Both the position numbers and the translations under genes were made by a program. Shown one piece after another: positions 1 to 8,001 of a stretch of DNA of 64,000 nt (its first letter is position 1; each line of letters starts with the position of its first letter). The stretch comes from Solibacillus silvestris_B (GTDB taxonomy: Bacteria; Bacillota; Bacilli; Bacillales_A; Planococcaceae). The stretch spans positions 44,220-108,219 of the forward strand of contig NZ_JBQCJW010000012.1 in the NCBI RefSeq assembly GCF_051967575.1, written 5' to 3'. Below the pieces are notes generated by a model, which ran no database searches, was not told the origin of the DNA, and saw only the letters and a list, made by a program, of their open reading frames with translations.

Positions 1-59
1 GGGAACCCTTTTTCATATTCAACGTTTATTGTAAAAAACAACCAAAAGGGGTTATCTCT

Positions 60-512
60 ATGAGCTATATACTGAATTTGCGCAAAAAAGTCGGCACGGA
101 GCCTATTATTATGGTCGGAGCATGTGTCCTTATTATAAATGAACACAATCAATTGCTCATGCAGCTAAGAAGGGACAATGGCTGCTGGGGACTTGCTGGC
201 GGCTCAATGGAATTGGGCGAGACGCTGGAAGAAGCGGCAATACGCGAGATGCACGAAGAAACCGGTCTTACGGCTAATCGACTGCAGCTGTTCGGCATTT
301 TCTCCGGCAAGGAATTTTACTACAAATACCCACATGGCGATGAAGTGTATATCGTTGCCACAACTTATATTTGCAAAGACTACTGCGGCTCGTTACGTTT
401 CGACCCGGATGAGGCAACAGATTTACAGTTCTTTCCTTTGAATGACCTGCCCGATAAAATAAGCCCGCCTGATCGACTGGTGATTGAAAAGTATTTAGGT
501 AGCGAAAATTAA
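60..512 (+). CDS. Nudix hydrolase
   Basis: This 150-residue protein is a soluble Nudix-fold pyrophosphohydrolase, expected to cleave a nucleoside diphosphate linked to another group, with Mg2+ held by the Nudix helix. The full signature GX5EX7REUXEEXGU is present at about residues 48-70, including the REMHEETGL run with all metal-binding glutamates. The start ATG follows an AAAGGGG ribosome site at 45-51. The substrate cannot be told from sequence, and MutT-like cleaning of oxidised nucleotides is only one option. It is followed at 63 bp by a small membrane protein gene on the same strand. Confidence 0.9.
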   Translation: MSYILNLRKKVGTEPIIMVGACVLIINEHNQLLMQLRRDNGCWGLAGGSMELGETLEEAAIREMHEETGLTANRLQLFGIFSGKEFYYKYPHGDEVYIVATTYICKDYCGSLRFDPDEATDLQFFPLNDLPDKISPPDRLVIEKYLGSEN

Positions 513-574
513 TATCGGCGTGGACCATTTCTTGCTTCAAAAAATAATGCATATTAAAAAGAGGTGTACTGATT

Positions 575-757
575 ATGCTAGCGCTTGCTTTATTTTTACC
601 ATCGCTTTTTGGGGTGTTTTTATTCTTGTCCCTTGCAACCCTCATTCAGAAAATGCTTGATAAAAAAAATACAAGAGATCAAAAACGTCTGTGCGCTATT
701 TTGACATTTCTATTCCTTTTTGTTTTAATGTACAGCATTTTAATAATGCACGGTTAA
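575..757 (+). CDS. small two-helix membrane protein
   Basis: This 60-residue protein of unknown function has two hydrophobic segments, at about residues 2-25 and 40-58. They are separated by a basic, charged loop (KMLDKKNTRDQKR) likely to face the cytoplasm. An AAGAGGTG ribosome site at 558-565 lies nine bases before the ATG, which argues that it is translated. No family is recognised. It lies between the Nudix gene and an orphan response regulator, but nothing shows a shared role. Confidence 0.55.
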   Translation: MLALALFLPSLFGVFLFLSLATLIQKMLDKKNTRDQKRLCAILTFLFLFVLMYSILIMHG

Positions 758-838
758 TGCATTTTCCTAAATCGCTATTTTAGAAAATCCTCCCAAATGG
801 TACACTATCCATAACGCACTTATTTAATGAGGGATTTT

Positions 839-1525
839 ATGGAACAACAAGTTTTGATTGTCGACCCTGATATCGCTTGGGCATGCATATTAAAAGATTT
901 TCTGAACGAACATGGATTCGTGGTTACGACGGCACTAACTGCCGAGCAAGCGATGGATATATTTCACCGAACGTATCCATGCATGGTCATTTTGGAATTG
1001 AATTTGCCGAATGGTTCCGGCGAGATGCTTTGTGAGTGGATTCGCGCAAATCAAACGGCGGATTTGTCGATTATTATGGTTACCGAAAAAAGCCATGTAG
1101 AAGATAAAATCAACGGGCTTACGATTGGCGCGGACGATTATTTAACAAAACCGGTCCATTTGGAAGAGTTGCTTGCGCATATGAATGCGGTGCTTCGCCG
1201 TACCGGATTATTTTGCCAAAAAATTATTCATAACGGTCTATGTATGAAGCCGCGCAAAGGGGAGGTGCTTTTAAATGGCTCCCCCGTTCAGTTGACAAAG
1301 CATGAATTTATGCTGCTGTATTATTTGATGGACCATCCAAATCAAATTATTTCACGCGAAGCATTAGTCGAACAACTATATCCGAATGTTGAAAAGGATA
1401 TTCTCGACCGCACTATCGATGCACATATCAAAAAGCTGCGCGCAAAAATCGAATCGGACCGAAGAAATCCAAGGCGCATTGTCACTGTCCGCGGCGAAGG
1501 CTACAAATTCATTCCGGATGCATAA
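839..1525 (+). CDS. OmpR/PhoB-type response regulator with atypical receiver
   Basis: This 228-residue protein has an N-terminal receiver domain (about 1-120) and a C-terminal OmpR/PhoB winged-helix DNA-binding domain (about 130-226, ending in the usual TVRGEGYKF). The start at 839 is preferred because GAGGG at 829-833 is correctly spaced; an in-frame ATG at 827 lacks a good site. The usual phospho-acceptor Asp is Glu here (E53 in VILELNLP), and the acidic pocket reads VDPD instead of VDDE. The conserved Lys in LTKP is kept. A Glu here can mimic the phosphorylated state, so the protein may be always on or controlled without a kinase. No histidine kinase gene lies nearby. Confidence 0.88.
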   Translation: MEQQVLIVDPDIAWACILKDFLNEHGFVVTTALTAEQAMDIFHRTYPCMVILELNLPNGSGEMLCEWIRANQTADLSIIMVTEKSHVEDKINGLTIGADDYLTKPVHLEELLAHMNAVLRRTGLFCQKIIHNGLCMKPRKGEVLLNGSPVQLTKHEFMLLYYLMDHPNQIISREALVEQLYPNVEKDILDRTIDAHIKKLRAKIESDRRNPRRIVTVRGEGYKFIPDA

Positions 1526-1570
1526 AAAGGACTGTACTAAACTTCAGAATTTAGTACAGTCCTTTCCTAT
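1526..1570. terminator. bidirectional terminator hairpin
   Basis: A perfect 16-bp stem (AAAGGACTGTACTAAA at 1526-1541 paired with 1550-1565) with an eight-base loop sits between the convergent response regulator and cytochrome genes. It directly abuts the stop codon at 1525 and can end transcription from both sides. Confidence 0.85.
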
Positions 1571-2523
1571 TATTGATAATCCTTCAATACTTCTGTCCAA
1601 TCAAGTGTGCCGTTTTGTGCCTGCTCACGGCGCTCTTTTGTCATAATATCGGATGGTTTGTCCCCTTTTGGCCAGTCCGTATCATGTTTTCCCCATTCAG
1701 GGCGGTCCTGCGTTAAAATATATGCCGCTAAATCCGCTGCCTCCTGATCGGATAATGTCTGCTCTTGGCCAATCGGCATATACGCCTGAATAAAGCCTGC
1801 CATTTTCGATATGCGTGCCAATCCTGCTCCATCATTAAATGATGTATCGCCCCATAACGCTGGGCCTGTGTTTGCGCCATTTCCTGAACCGTCCGCAGCA
1901 TGGCAGGCAATGCAGGATTTATTGTACAACTGCTCGCCAGTCTGAACATTCGGCGTTGGCACTTGCTTCATATCAACAGATTTCGCCCATGGTCTTTCCT
2001 GGCCTTTTTCAACATCTTTCGAAATATAATCAAAGTACGCAATCATCGCATCCAATTCCTTTGAATCAGCTGCAAATGTTTCACCGTTCATACTGCGGAT
2101 CATACAGCCATTAATACGCTGCTCAATCGAAACAATATCCCCCGCACGCGCGATATACTTCGGATAATCCGCCGTCACCCCTACCAATGATGCTACTGTA
2201 TCCTTTAAGCCTGCTCCCGCATGACAGCTTGTGCATGAAAGATTCGCACCGACTTTATCTTCCGCATAAATATGCGTTTCATTCACTAAATTGAAGCCGT
2301 AAATGATATCTTCAAATTGTTCATGATCTTTCGGAATGTCTTCCATATTGATTTCCGGAAATTCCGGTTCCCCTGCCTGTGCAAGCTCCGTCTCGTTTTC
2401 TGTTGCCATTTCCGATTTTTCGGACGACTCCTCACTGACAAATACGTTATAAATCCCTACTCCAATACTAATTGATACAATAATTCCAATGAATGCTGCA
2501 ATCGCTTTTTGCATTGTACTCAC
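1570..2523 (-). CDS. membrane-anchored dihaem cytochrome c, TsdA-like
   Basis: This 317-residue exported cytochrome has an N-terminal membrane anchor (about residues 5-28), an acidic linker and two haem-binding sites, CTSCH (near residue 100) and CIACH (near 205). Between them an INGCM motif offers a Cys that could be the distal ligand of haem 1. A Met in AYMPIG could serve haem 2. This His/Cys plus His/Met pattern is the one known for thiosulfate dehydrogenases (TsdA) and related cytochromes, so a role in thiosulfate-tetrathionate chemistry is inferred. Plain electron transfer is also possible. An AAAGGAG site precedes the ATG. Confidence 0.8.
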   Translation of the reverse strand: MSTMQKAIAAFIGIIVSISIGVGIYNVFVSEESSEKSEMATENETELAQAGEPEFPEINMEDIPKDHEQFEDIIYGFNLVNETHIYAEDKVGANLSCTSCHAGAGLKDTVASLVGVTADYPKYIARAGDIVSIEQRINGCMIRSMNGETFAADSKELDAMIAYFDYISKDVEKGQERPWAKSVDMKQVPTPNVQTGEQLYNKSCIACHAADGSGNGANTGPALWGDTSFNDGAGLARISKMAGFIQAYMPIGQEQTLSDQEAADLAAYILTQDRPEWGKHDTDWPKGDKPSDIMTKERREQAQNGTLDWTEVLKDYQ

Positions 2524-2782
2524 TCCTTTATCCGTAGTTTACGAAACAATGTAAAGGAATTGGGTCCATTACGAAAGACGTCAAAATGCTTTCAACAGTG
2601 TTTTACAATAAAGCATCTATTTTGAAATTTTCATCATATTTTCACATTGGACCTCTACAATGTTTAGCTTTTCGCAATGTCCTTTCTTTTTATGCATGAG
2701 CTAATAATGAACCATTTTTTTGAATAAATGTCACATTCCGCATTTCCTGATTGTCTTATATAGTTAAAGGGGGGTGAATATA

Positions 2783-3280
2783 ATGCAGCATAAAATCATG
2801 ACATTAACTGGAATGAACACACAGACAGAAGAAATTGAAACAATGATTTTAAGCCATTACGACAAATTATACAAATACTGCTATAGCATTTTGAGAAATG
2901 TGGAAGACGCAGAGGATGCGGTGCAGGATGTATTTTTAAAGGTTATTAAAAGCGGGAACCTTTCAGCGATCGACAATTTGAATGCCTGGCTTTATAAAAT
3001 CGCATATTTTCACTGCATAAATAAACTGAAACGAAGAAGAATTCTGTCATTTGTCCCCTTCATTGAATCCGAAAATCCAATGGTCAAGGCAGAGAATGCG
3101 ATGGACGAACAGCTACAAAATATACTAAGCCAATTAAAGCCGGAAGAACGCGCACTCATTGTATTGCGTATTATTGAAAATTATAGTTTTGAGGAAATTG
3201 CCGCCATCATGGACAAGACAGCACCAACAATTCGCAAACGCTATGAACGTTTAAAAGGGAAAATCAAAAAATTGTTCTAG
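2783..3280 (+). CDS. ECF-type RNA polymerase sigma factor
   Basis: This 165-residue sigma-70 factor of the extracytoplasmic-function class has region 2 (about 20-85, with EDAEDAVQDVFLK and WLYKIAYFHCINKLKRRR) and region 4 (about 110-160, with LKPEERALIVLRIIENYSF and a helix-turn-helix around EIAAIMDKTAPTIRKRYERL). ATG 2783 follows a GGGGGG ribosome site by eight bases; an upstream GTG at 2774 lies inside that site. It is followed after 14 bp by its probable anti-sigma partner, as is usual for such pairs. The signal it answers to is unknown. Confidence 0.9.
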   Translation: MQHKIMTLTGMNTQTEEIETMILSHYDKLYKYCYSILRNVEDAEDAVQDVFLKVIKSGNLSAIDNLNAWLYKIAYFHCINKLKRRRILSFVPFIESENPMVKAENAMDEQLQNILSQLKPEERALIVLRIIENYSFEEIAAIMDKTAPTIRKRYERLKGKIKKLF

Positions 3281-3294
3281 AATGGAGGTTTAAT

Positions 3295-4258
3295 ATGAAA
3301 AAGATGAAGGATTTTCACGACTTTGAAGAACGTTTGAAAACTGATTATGAGGGCATGAATTTAGAAAATAAACAGCACATCATCCAAAATATCATTCGTC
3401 CAACTAAGCAGAAGCATAAAGCAAAAAAATTATCTATCGGCCTTATTGCAAGTTTATGTTTGCTGCTTGCTGTCGCAACGGCCGGCGCTATGGAATACAC
3501 AAGTTTAACGTTTTTTAAAGGGAGCGGTAATACGGTAATCGAAGTGACAAATATTAAAGAGGAGGATATGGAACCACATACAAATGCCGACGAAATTAGC
3601 CGTAAAAACGAAAAATTGATGGAGGAACTAAAAAAGACGACTCCAGAGGGAAAATTTCTTTACTTTATGGATACCGAAGCCTATGAGCAAAGCGGCATAT
3701 TCAACTTATTTTATCTTTCAAATCCAGATAGCACTGCCATCAAAAAAGTTGAGGAGCTACCGTCTTCCATTACCCAGTATATTCATTTGGAAAATACGCT
3801 GCTGGAAAACTATCATCTAAAAAGAGGCATGTTTTTATACGATTTACCGGATACTGATCACGACCAAATGATGAAACTAATAGAAAAGCTCCAAAGACAG
3901 GCAATGGAACAAAACCGGCATTACGGCATTATGCAAGGCGATCTGCTGGATGAAGTACGCTCTGTGACACTTGCGCTATGAAACGGATAACTTTCCGGAT
4001 TGGGAAGCGTTTGATCTAGAAATTGATGCCATTAATACACGTGTAGAAACAACAGAAAATTTATCAAATTATGCACCATTAAACAACGAACTCGGGATTG
4101 AAATGTACTACAGTGAAGAAGAGCGCACATTGCGTTTTGTTATGCAGACATCTGCCCAAAATTACTTGATCACAATCCGCAATCCAATCATTTCGGATGA
4201 AAATGTTGACGTGCAGCGCTTTATTGATGTTGCGGAATCTTTGATGGTTCAGCAGTAA
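3295..4258 (+). pseudogene. probable anti-sigma factor, split by a one-base frameshift
   Basis: The region encodes a single-pass membrane protein lying directly behind the ECF sigma gene, with a GGAGG site before ATG 3295. The first frame gives 228 residues: a cytoplasmic segment, a membrane helix at about 45-66, then an outer domain ending in TLAL at a stop at 3979-3981. A second frame continues from 3971 with RYETDNFPDWEAF and runs to 4258. Removing one G near 3972 joins them as one protein of about 320 residues (TLRYETDNF), so this is a single-base insertion or a sequencing error. No zinc-finger (HxxxCxxC) motif is seen. If real, the change could leave the sigma factor poorly restrained. 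Confidence 0.7.
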
Positions 4259-4330
4259 GGGGAACCTCTTTGTAATCCGATCCTTTAATAAAGGCGGGGG
4301 TGAAAATGGATGAATTTATTATTTTAAAAA

Positions 4331-4358
4331 ATCAATTACGCCTCGGCGTAATTGATTA
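4331..4358. repeat. palindromic end of a dispersed repeat (copy C)
   Basis: A perfect 13-bp inverted repeat (arm AATCAATTACGCC, loop TC) matches the right end of the repeats at 31916-32042 and 34585-34776. It begins 27 bases after an ATG at 4306 that has a good GGGGGTG ribosome site, so that reading frame ends inside the repeat after 17 codons. It could also act as a terminator for the sigma/anti-sigma genes. Confidence 0.6.
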
Positions 4359-4381
4359 AACATTTTTATATTAATAATCGC

Positions 4382-5323
4382 TCAAAAAATTTCATAGGTG
4401 TTCTTTCCAGCCGCTTTTGCACGGTATAAGGCGTTGTCCGCATTTTTAAGGAGCGCATCCAGTGCTGTTTCCCCATTGGCGGCATAAGGGACGACCCCTA
4501 TACTTGCCGAAAGCTGGCGTTCGGTAGCCCATTTATTCAAATCCTCAAGAAGATGATTCGCGTATTTATCTATTTCTTTTTTGGAAGACATCCGAGGAAA
4601 AATTACAATGAATTCATCTCCGCCCAACCTAACCGCAAATGCTTCCTCCTGACTTTCTACACAATGCTGAATTCTCGAAGAAACCTCCCGCAATACTAAA
4701 TCCCCTGCATCATGACCATACACATCATTTATATTTTTAAACCCATCCAAATCAAGAAAGAACAGCACTCCCCCAGTTTTTGAAAAGTCTTCAAAAAACT
4801 TAAAGAGATATTGCCTGTTATAAAGTCCTGTCAGTGAATCTTTATATGCCAAATTTTCCAAAACTAAATAATACGAGAACATTTTGGCTATTTTCTGAAG
4901 CATATTTATGCTCTTCGTGTCAAAATGCGCAGCTTTATGATCGGCCACGCATAAGGTCCCGAATTTCTCGCCATTCAAAAGAGAAATAGGAATGCCTACA
5001 TATGCGTTAATATTCGCTTTTTCACTTATTCTTTTTAAATCATCCATACCAGCTATATTGCTAATATCTTCAAAGATTAATGGTTGATTCTTTTCGAAAT
5101 CAATCCGATTGCACGCAGTCTGATCAAGGTTTATAGCCATTCCTTCCGTCAAAAGAATATTTGTATTGGCATCTGAAAGTTTAAGGATCACTTGCTCATT
5201 ATCGGTGAAGGAGCTTAAATAAATCAATTTGCCAGGCAATATTTCCTTTGCCAAATCCAATACATCCTTGGCAAGCTCGTTGAAATCCCTGTACATCCGT
5301 AATTCCTGTAATGGTATCACCAT
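4382..5323 (-). CDS. GAF-GGDEF protein, probable diguanylate cyclase
   Basis: This 313-residue protein is expected to make cyclic di-GMP from two GTP. A GAF-type sensor domain occupies about residues 20-150 and a GGDEF domain about 165-310. The active-site motif GGDEF is intact (RLGGDEFIVIF), with the usual DSLTGLYNR start of the domain and FLDLDGFKNIND. The usual RxxD inhibitory site upstream of GGDEF is missing, so product inhibition may be weak. ATG 5323 is chosen for its perfect AAAGGAGG site; the frame extends 31 codons upstream without such a site. There is no membrane segment, so it should sense a cytoplasmic ligand. Confidence 0.88.
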   Translation of the reverse strand: MVIPLQELRMYRDFNELAKDVLDLAKEILPGKLIYLSSFTDNEQVILKLSDANTNILLTEGMAINLDQTACNRIDFEKNQPLIFEDISNIAGMDDLKRISEKANINAYVGIPISLLNGEKFGTLCVADHKAAHFDTKSINMLQKIAKMFSYYLVLENLAYKDSLTGLYNRQYLFKFFEDFSKTGGVLFFLDLDGFKNINDVYGHDAGDLVLREVSSRIQHCVESQEEAFAVRLGGDEFIVIFPRMSSKKEIDKYANHLLEDLNKWATERQLSASIGVVPYAANGETALDALLKNADNALYRAKAAGKNTYEIF

Positions 5324-5835
5324 ACTAGTGCCTCCTTTATCCAATATTGTCTTCATGTTTTTATATAGAGAAGCAATTGTTATTTTAAATGAAATAATGT
5401 TCAAATTGTTAAGCATATAACTTATCTGTTCCCCTTCAAGCTTAACATATCCCGCTAGGTCTTTTTCAACGATGAGCTATCGCCCGCAAGCAAAATAATG
5501 AAATAGCGGGAATTGGAACTGAGTCCGGAATGTAAAACAAGGATAACCCCGTTTTGATGATGGACGGGGTTAATAGTCATCTTGTTTAATTTAAGGTGCT
5601 TTACTAGCGGGCCTTTCATTTTTGGTGAACAAATAGTATGTGATTGTATAGCACCAATTAATAGGAGTAAATTGAACAGCTAGTATTGGAAGCGAAACCT
5701 TCTTAATGCAAATGATGAATATTGTTTTTTTACCCTTTGGAAAATAAAATACTTGCAGCTAAGCGCCAGATTGCGGAATAATTCTATCAGATTTTATTTC
5801 TTTCTCAAAAATAAATTGACGAGTGAGCATAGGTA
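5324..5835. other. intergenic region without a clear gene
   Basis: No coding sequence is supported here. A hairpin with arms AACCCCGT and ACGGGGTT at about 5546-5575 could be a weak terminator. The rest is AT-rich and leads into the four-hairpin repeat. Confidence 0.5.
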
Positions 5836-6025
5836 AAATAAGCGGAGTTTTTCCGGTTATTTACGGAATTCAGCACATTTCAGGCAAAATAATGGGAGTT
5901 TTTCCGCCTATTTAAAGAAAACTCTCCTATTTTCGCACTTTTTAGGTCGATAGGCGGAATTTCTCCGTCTATTTCGGCTGTTTTTTGTTTTATTTTTTAA
6001 ATAAGGGGAATTTTTCCGGCTATTT
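5836..6025 (-). repeat. four-hairpin intergenic repeat, copy 1
   Basis: Four imperfect palindromes of 24-27 bp lie at 5836-5862, 5887-5913, 5950-5973 and 5999-6025. On the minus strand each reads roughly AAATAnnCGGA, a five-base A-rich loop, then TCCnnnTATTT. Unit order, spacing (51, 62 and 50 bp) and even the spacer sequences match the plus-strand copies at 38622-38811 and 63196-63385. It lies at the 3' end of the nuclease gene and overlaps its stop by two bases. Confidence 0.85.
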
Positions 6026-6689
6026 ACCGGATTGAGCGCTTAACTTGATCTCCGAGCCGATAAGAGCGGACTCTTTTCATACCAGAGGCGGGAATGAGCA
6101 TCTTTTTATCGACGAGTTGAGACAGTAGTTTTTTTACCGTTTTGTCGCTTAGCTTTAAATATTCCCCGATTTCTTTAGGGGAAATTGATTCTCCTTTTCG
6201 AACCGCTAGCCGAAGTATTTCCTTTTCGATCATGGACAAAGATATCTGATCCAGTTCATCTCCCAGCCATTGTCCAATTACTTGTTGAATAATTTGTTGA
6301 CATCGGCGAGGCTTCTCCTTTACTTGATCATAAGAAAAGCGGATCACGGTCCATCCGTCAATCACCAACTGATTTTGACGTTCCAGATTGTCGGAAAATT
6401 GCCATCTGCTTATGTTCTTTAGATGCGGACCATACCCGTCGATCTCAAAACATATGCGGATGCCGGGACGAATATAGGCGAAATCCAAATACCTTTTGCC
6501 ATCCTTAAAATCATCAATTTCATATTCCGGATGAAGATACGTGAAGTGGAAAAATAACGGCCACCATACTTGCATCAAAAACAACATTTCAGCCTGATTG
6601 TGCCCTTCTTGTAAGCGCCGCAGCCTTTCACCGGTTCTTACCTGTAGATGAGCATTCAAAAAAGATTGATATCCTTCTTCAAATCCCAT
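6024..6689 (-). CDS. DUF559/Vsr-like nuclease domain fused to a winged helix
   Basis: This 221-residue protein has no assigned role. Residues about 60-145 look like the DUF559/very-short-patch-repair branch of PD-(D/E)xK nucleases: YLDFAY, then ICFEIDGYGPH, then RQNQLVIDGWTVIRFSYDQV, where D, E and D/H could bind metal. Residues about 150-215 look like a winged helix (EKEILRLAVRKGESISPKEIGEYLKLSDKTVKKLLSQLVDKK, given here as position, not as a proven fold). A nuclease plus DNA-binding domain suggests DNA repair or defence. A GGAGG-type site (AGGAGGGATCC) precedes the ATG. A mostly deleted second copy lies at 6988-7180. Confidence 0.6.
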   Translation of the reverse strand: MGFEEGYQSFLNAHLQVRTGERLRRLQEGHNQAEMLFLMQVWWPLFFHFTYLHPEYEIDDFKDGKRYLDFAYIRPGIRICFEIDGYGPHLKNISRWQFSDNLERQNQLVIDGWTVIRFSYDQVKEKPRRCQQIIQQVIGQWLGDELDQISLSMIEKEILRLAVRKGESISPKEIGEYLKLSDKTVKKLLSQLVDKKMLIPASGMKRVRSYRLGDQVKRSIR

Positions 6690-6987
6690 AATAGGATCCC
6701 TCCTGCTATCTGATGGTTATGTCCTCAATTTCCTCTACTATCAAATTTCACATAAATTCGATGCTGCTAATAAATCTTTTCTATGCTTTATTCATTTAAA
6801 CTTTGGGCAGATCTTTAAATTTAATGACGCTATTGTGAGTGAAAATGAAAGGTTGAATGTGGCTTAAATTTTAGAAAACCAAAAAGGGGATGAAACAATA
6901 ATAAGAGAATTTGAGGATAGAATTACTTTTAGTTTAATAAAATTCCTGCGTTTGTCAAACCGTTTTCTTTTTAGTATATATTTAATT
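6690..6987. other. intergenic region, no gene seen
   Basis: About 300 bases of AT-rich sequence with no supported reading frame, promoter or hairpin lie between the nuclease gene and its decayed copy. It may be leftover spacer from the duplication. Confidence 0.4.
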
Positions 6988-7180
6988 GATAGGCGGAATT
7001 TCTCTGTCTATTGATCAGATTATTAGATTGATGGCTTAACTTGATTTTCCCGGCCTCTCTTAATATAAAAAGTATTCAGGCCTTCTTGTAATCATTCACC
7101 AGTTCCCGCATTCAAGAAGCTTGATATCCCTCTGCAAATTCCATTGAATTCTTCCTAGCTAATTGTCATGTTCCCGCCGC
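6988..7180 (-). pseudogene. decayed, internally deleted copy of the nuclease gene
   Basis: The stretch starts with one hairpin unit (6988-7012) followed by GGCTTAACTTGAT, as at the 3' end of the nuclease gene (around 6040). It then jumps to sequence like that gene's 5' end: CCTTCTTGTAA, GCATTCAAGAAG and TTGATATCCCTCTGCAAATTCC resemble 6603-6690. The order is the same, but roughly 500 bases of the middle are missing and the rest has many changes. I read it as a tandem duplicate that has decayed. Confidence 0.55.
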
Positions 7181-7369
7181 TTATATATTTTATAGACACC
7201 CTTAATTTCACCAATTTTTACATTACAAAACAAATCCCCCTTCAATTATTTCGCTCGCCTTACTGCATTAAAAGCTCTGCATAGAAATGAATAATCTCTC
7301 TCATAGGAAGGGAATCCGCTCCGTTTTGTTGAATATATTTTTGATGAATAGATAGGAGGGAGAGGCAAA

Positions 7370-7720
7370 ATGAAAGATTTAGTAAAGAGAATCGATACTG
7401 TATTTGTAGAGGTGCGTGATTTGGATCATTCAATAAAATGGTATTCAGAAATATTGGGATTGACTATGAGATGGAATCAGCATGGGTATGCTGCCTTCAC
7501 TGTAGGGGAAACTTCACTCACCCTTGTACAATCAGCAGATGTTAAACCCGCCAGACACTCCCCGTTCAACTTCTTTACAACAAATATAGAGGAAGTGCAT
7601 AAGTTCCTTGCAGCAAACAGAGTGGACACAGAAAACATTGCCGATTATGGAAATATGAGGACATTCGATTTTAAAGATCCGGATGGCCATATTCTTGGCT
7701 TCTGTCAATTTGATGAATAA
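7370..7720 (+). CDS. VOC-superfamily (glyoxalase/bleomycin-resistance) protein
   Basis: This 116-residue protein has the two beta-alpha-beta-beta-beta halves of the vicinal oxygen chelate fold. The first starts VDTVFVEVRDLDHSIKWYS-like at residues 8-25 and the second ends with FDFKDPDGHILGF near 100-112. Such proteins act as glyoxalases, dioxygenases or drug-binding proteins, usually as dimers; the substrate here cannot be told. A strong GGAGGGAG ribosome site precedes the ATG. It stands alone between decayed sequence and a terminator. Confidence 0.82.
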   Translation: MKDLVKRIDTVFVEVRDLDHSIKWYSEILGLTMRWNQHGYAAFTVGETSLTLVQSADVKPARHSPFNFFTTNIEEVHKFLAANRVDTENIADYGNMRTFDFKDPDGHILGFCQFDE

Positions 7721-7728
7721 AAATTAAG

Positions 7729-7752
7729 TAGGGGATTCCCTGCTTTTTTTGT
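7729..7752 (+). terminator. Rho-independent terminator of the VOC gene
   Basis: A seven-pair stem (AGTAGGG with CCCTGCT, one wobble) with loop GATT is followed by a run of T, nine bases after the stop codon. Confidence 0.85.
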
Positions 7753-8001
7753 TCTGCATGGAATTATATGAATGTCCCTTCTTTGAACCATATGCCGAGG
7801 GGGGGTCATAGCTGATGCATTGTACTATACATGAAAAATCTGTCCATTCGCGGAGCGTGCTTGAGTTAACAATTCCCTTAATTTTTAAAATAAAGCATCT
7901 CCTTTATAGACAGCATTTCTTCCGTGGAATACTCTATTTTTGCATCGATAACATAAAAGGCAATTGCTCTAATTGAACAATAAAGCCAAAAGAGGTCTTC
8001 A

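Noticed and set aside
7878..7996. A protein-like minus-strand stretch (IRAIAFYVIDAKIEYSTEEM) just after the SUKH gene
   Set aside because: It has no start codon or ribosome site of its own and is under 45 residues. It may be a remnant of a lost gene but cannot be supported.
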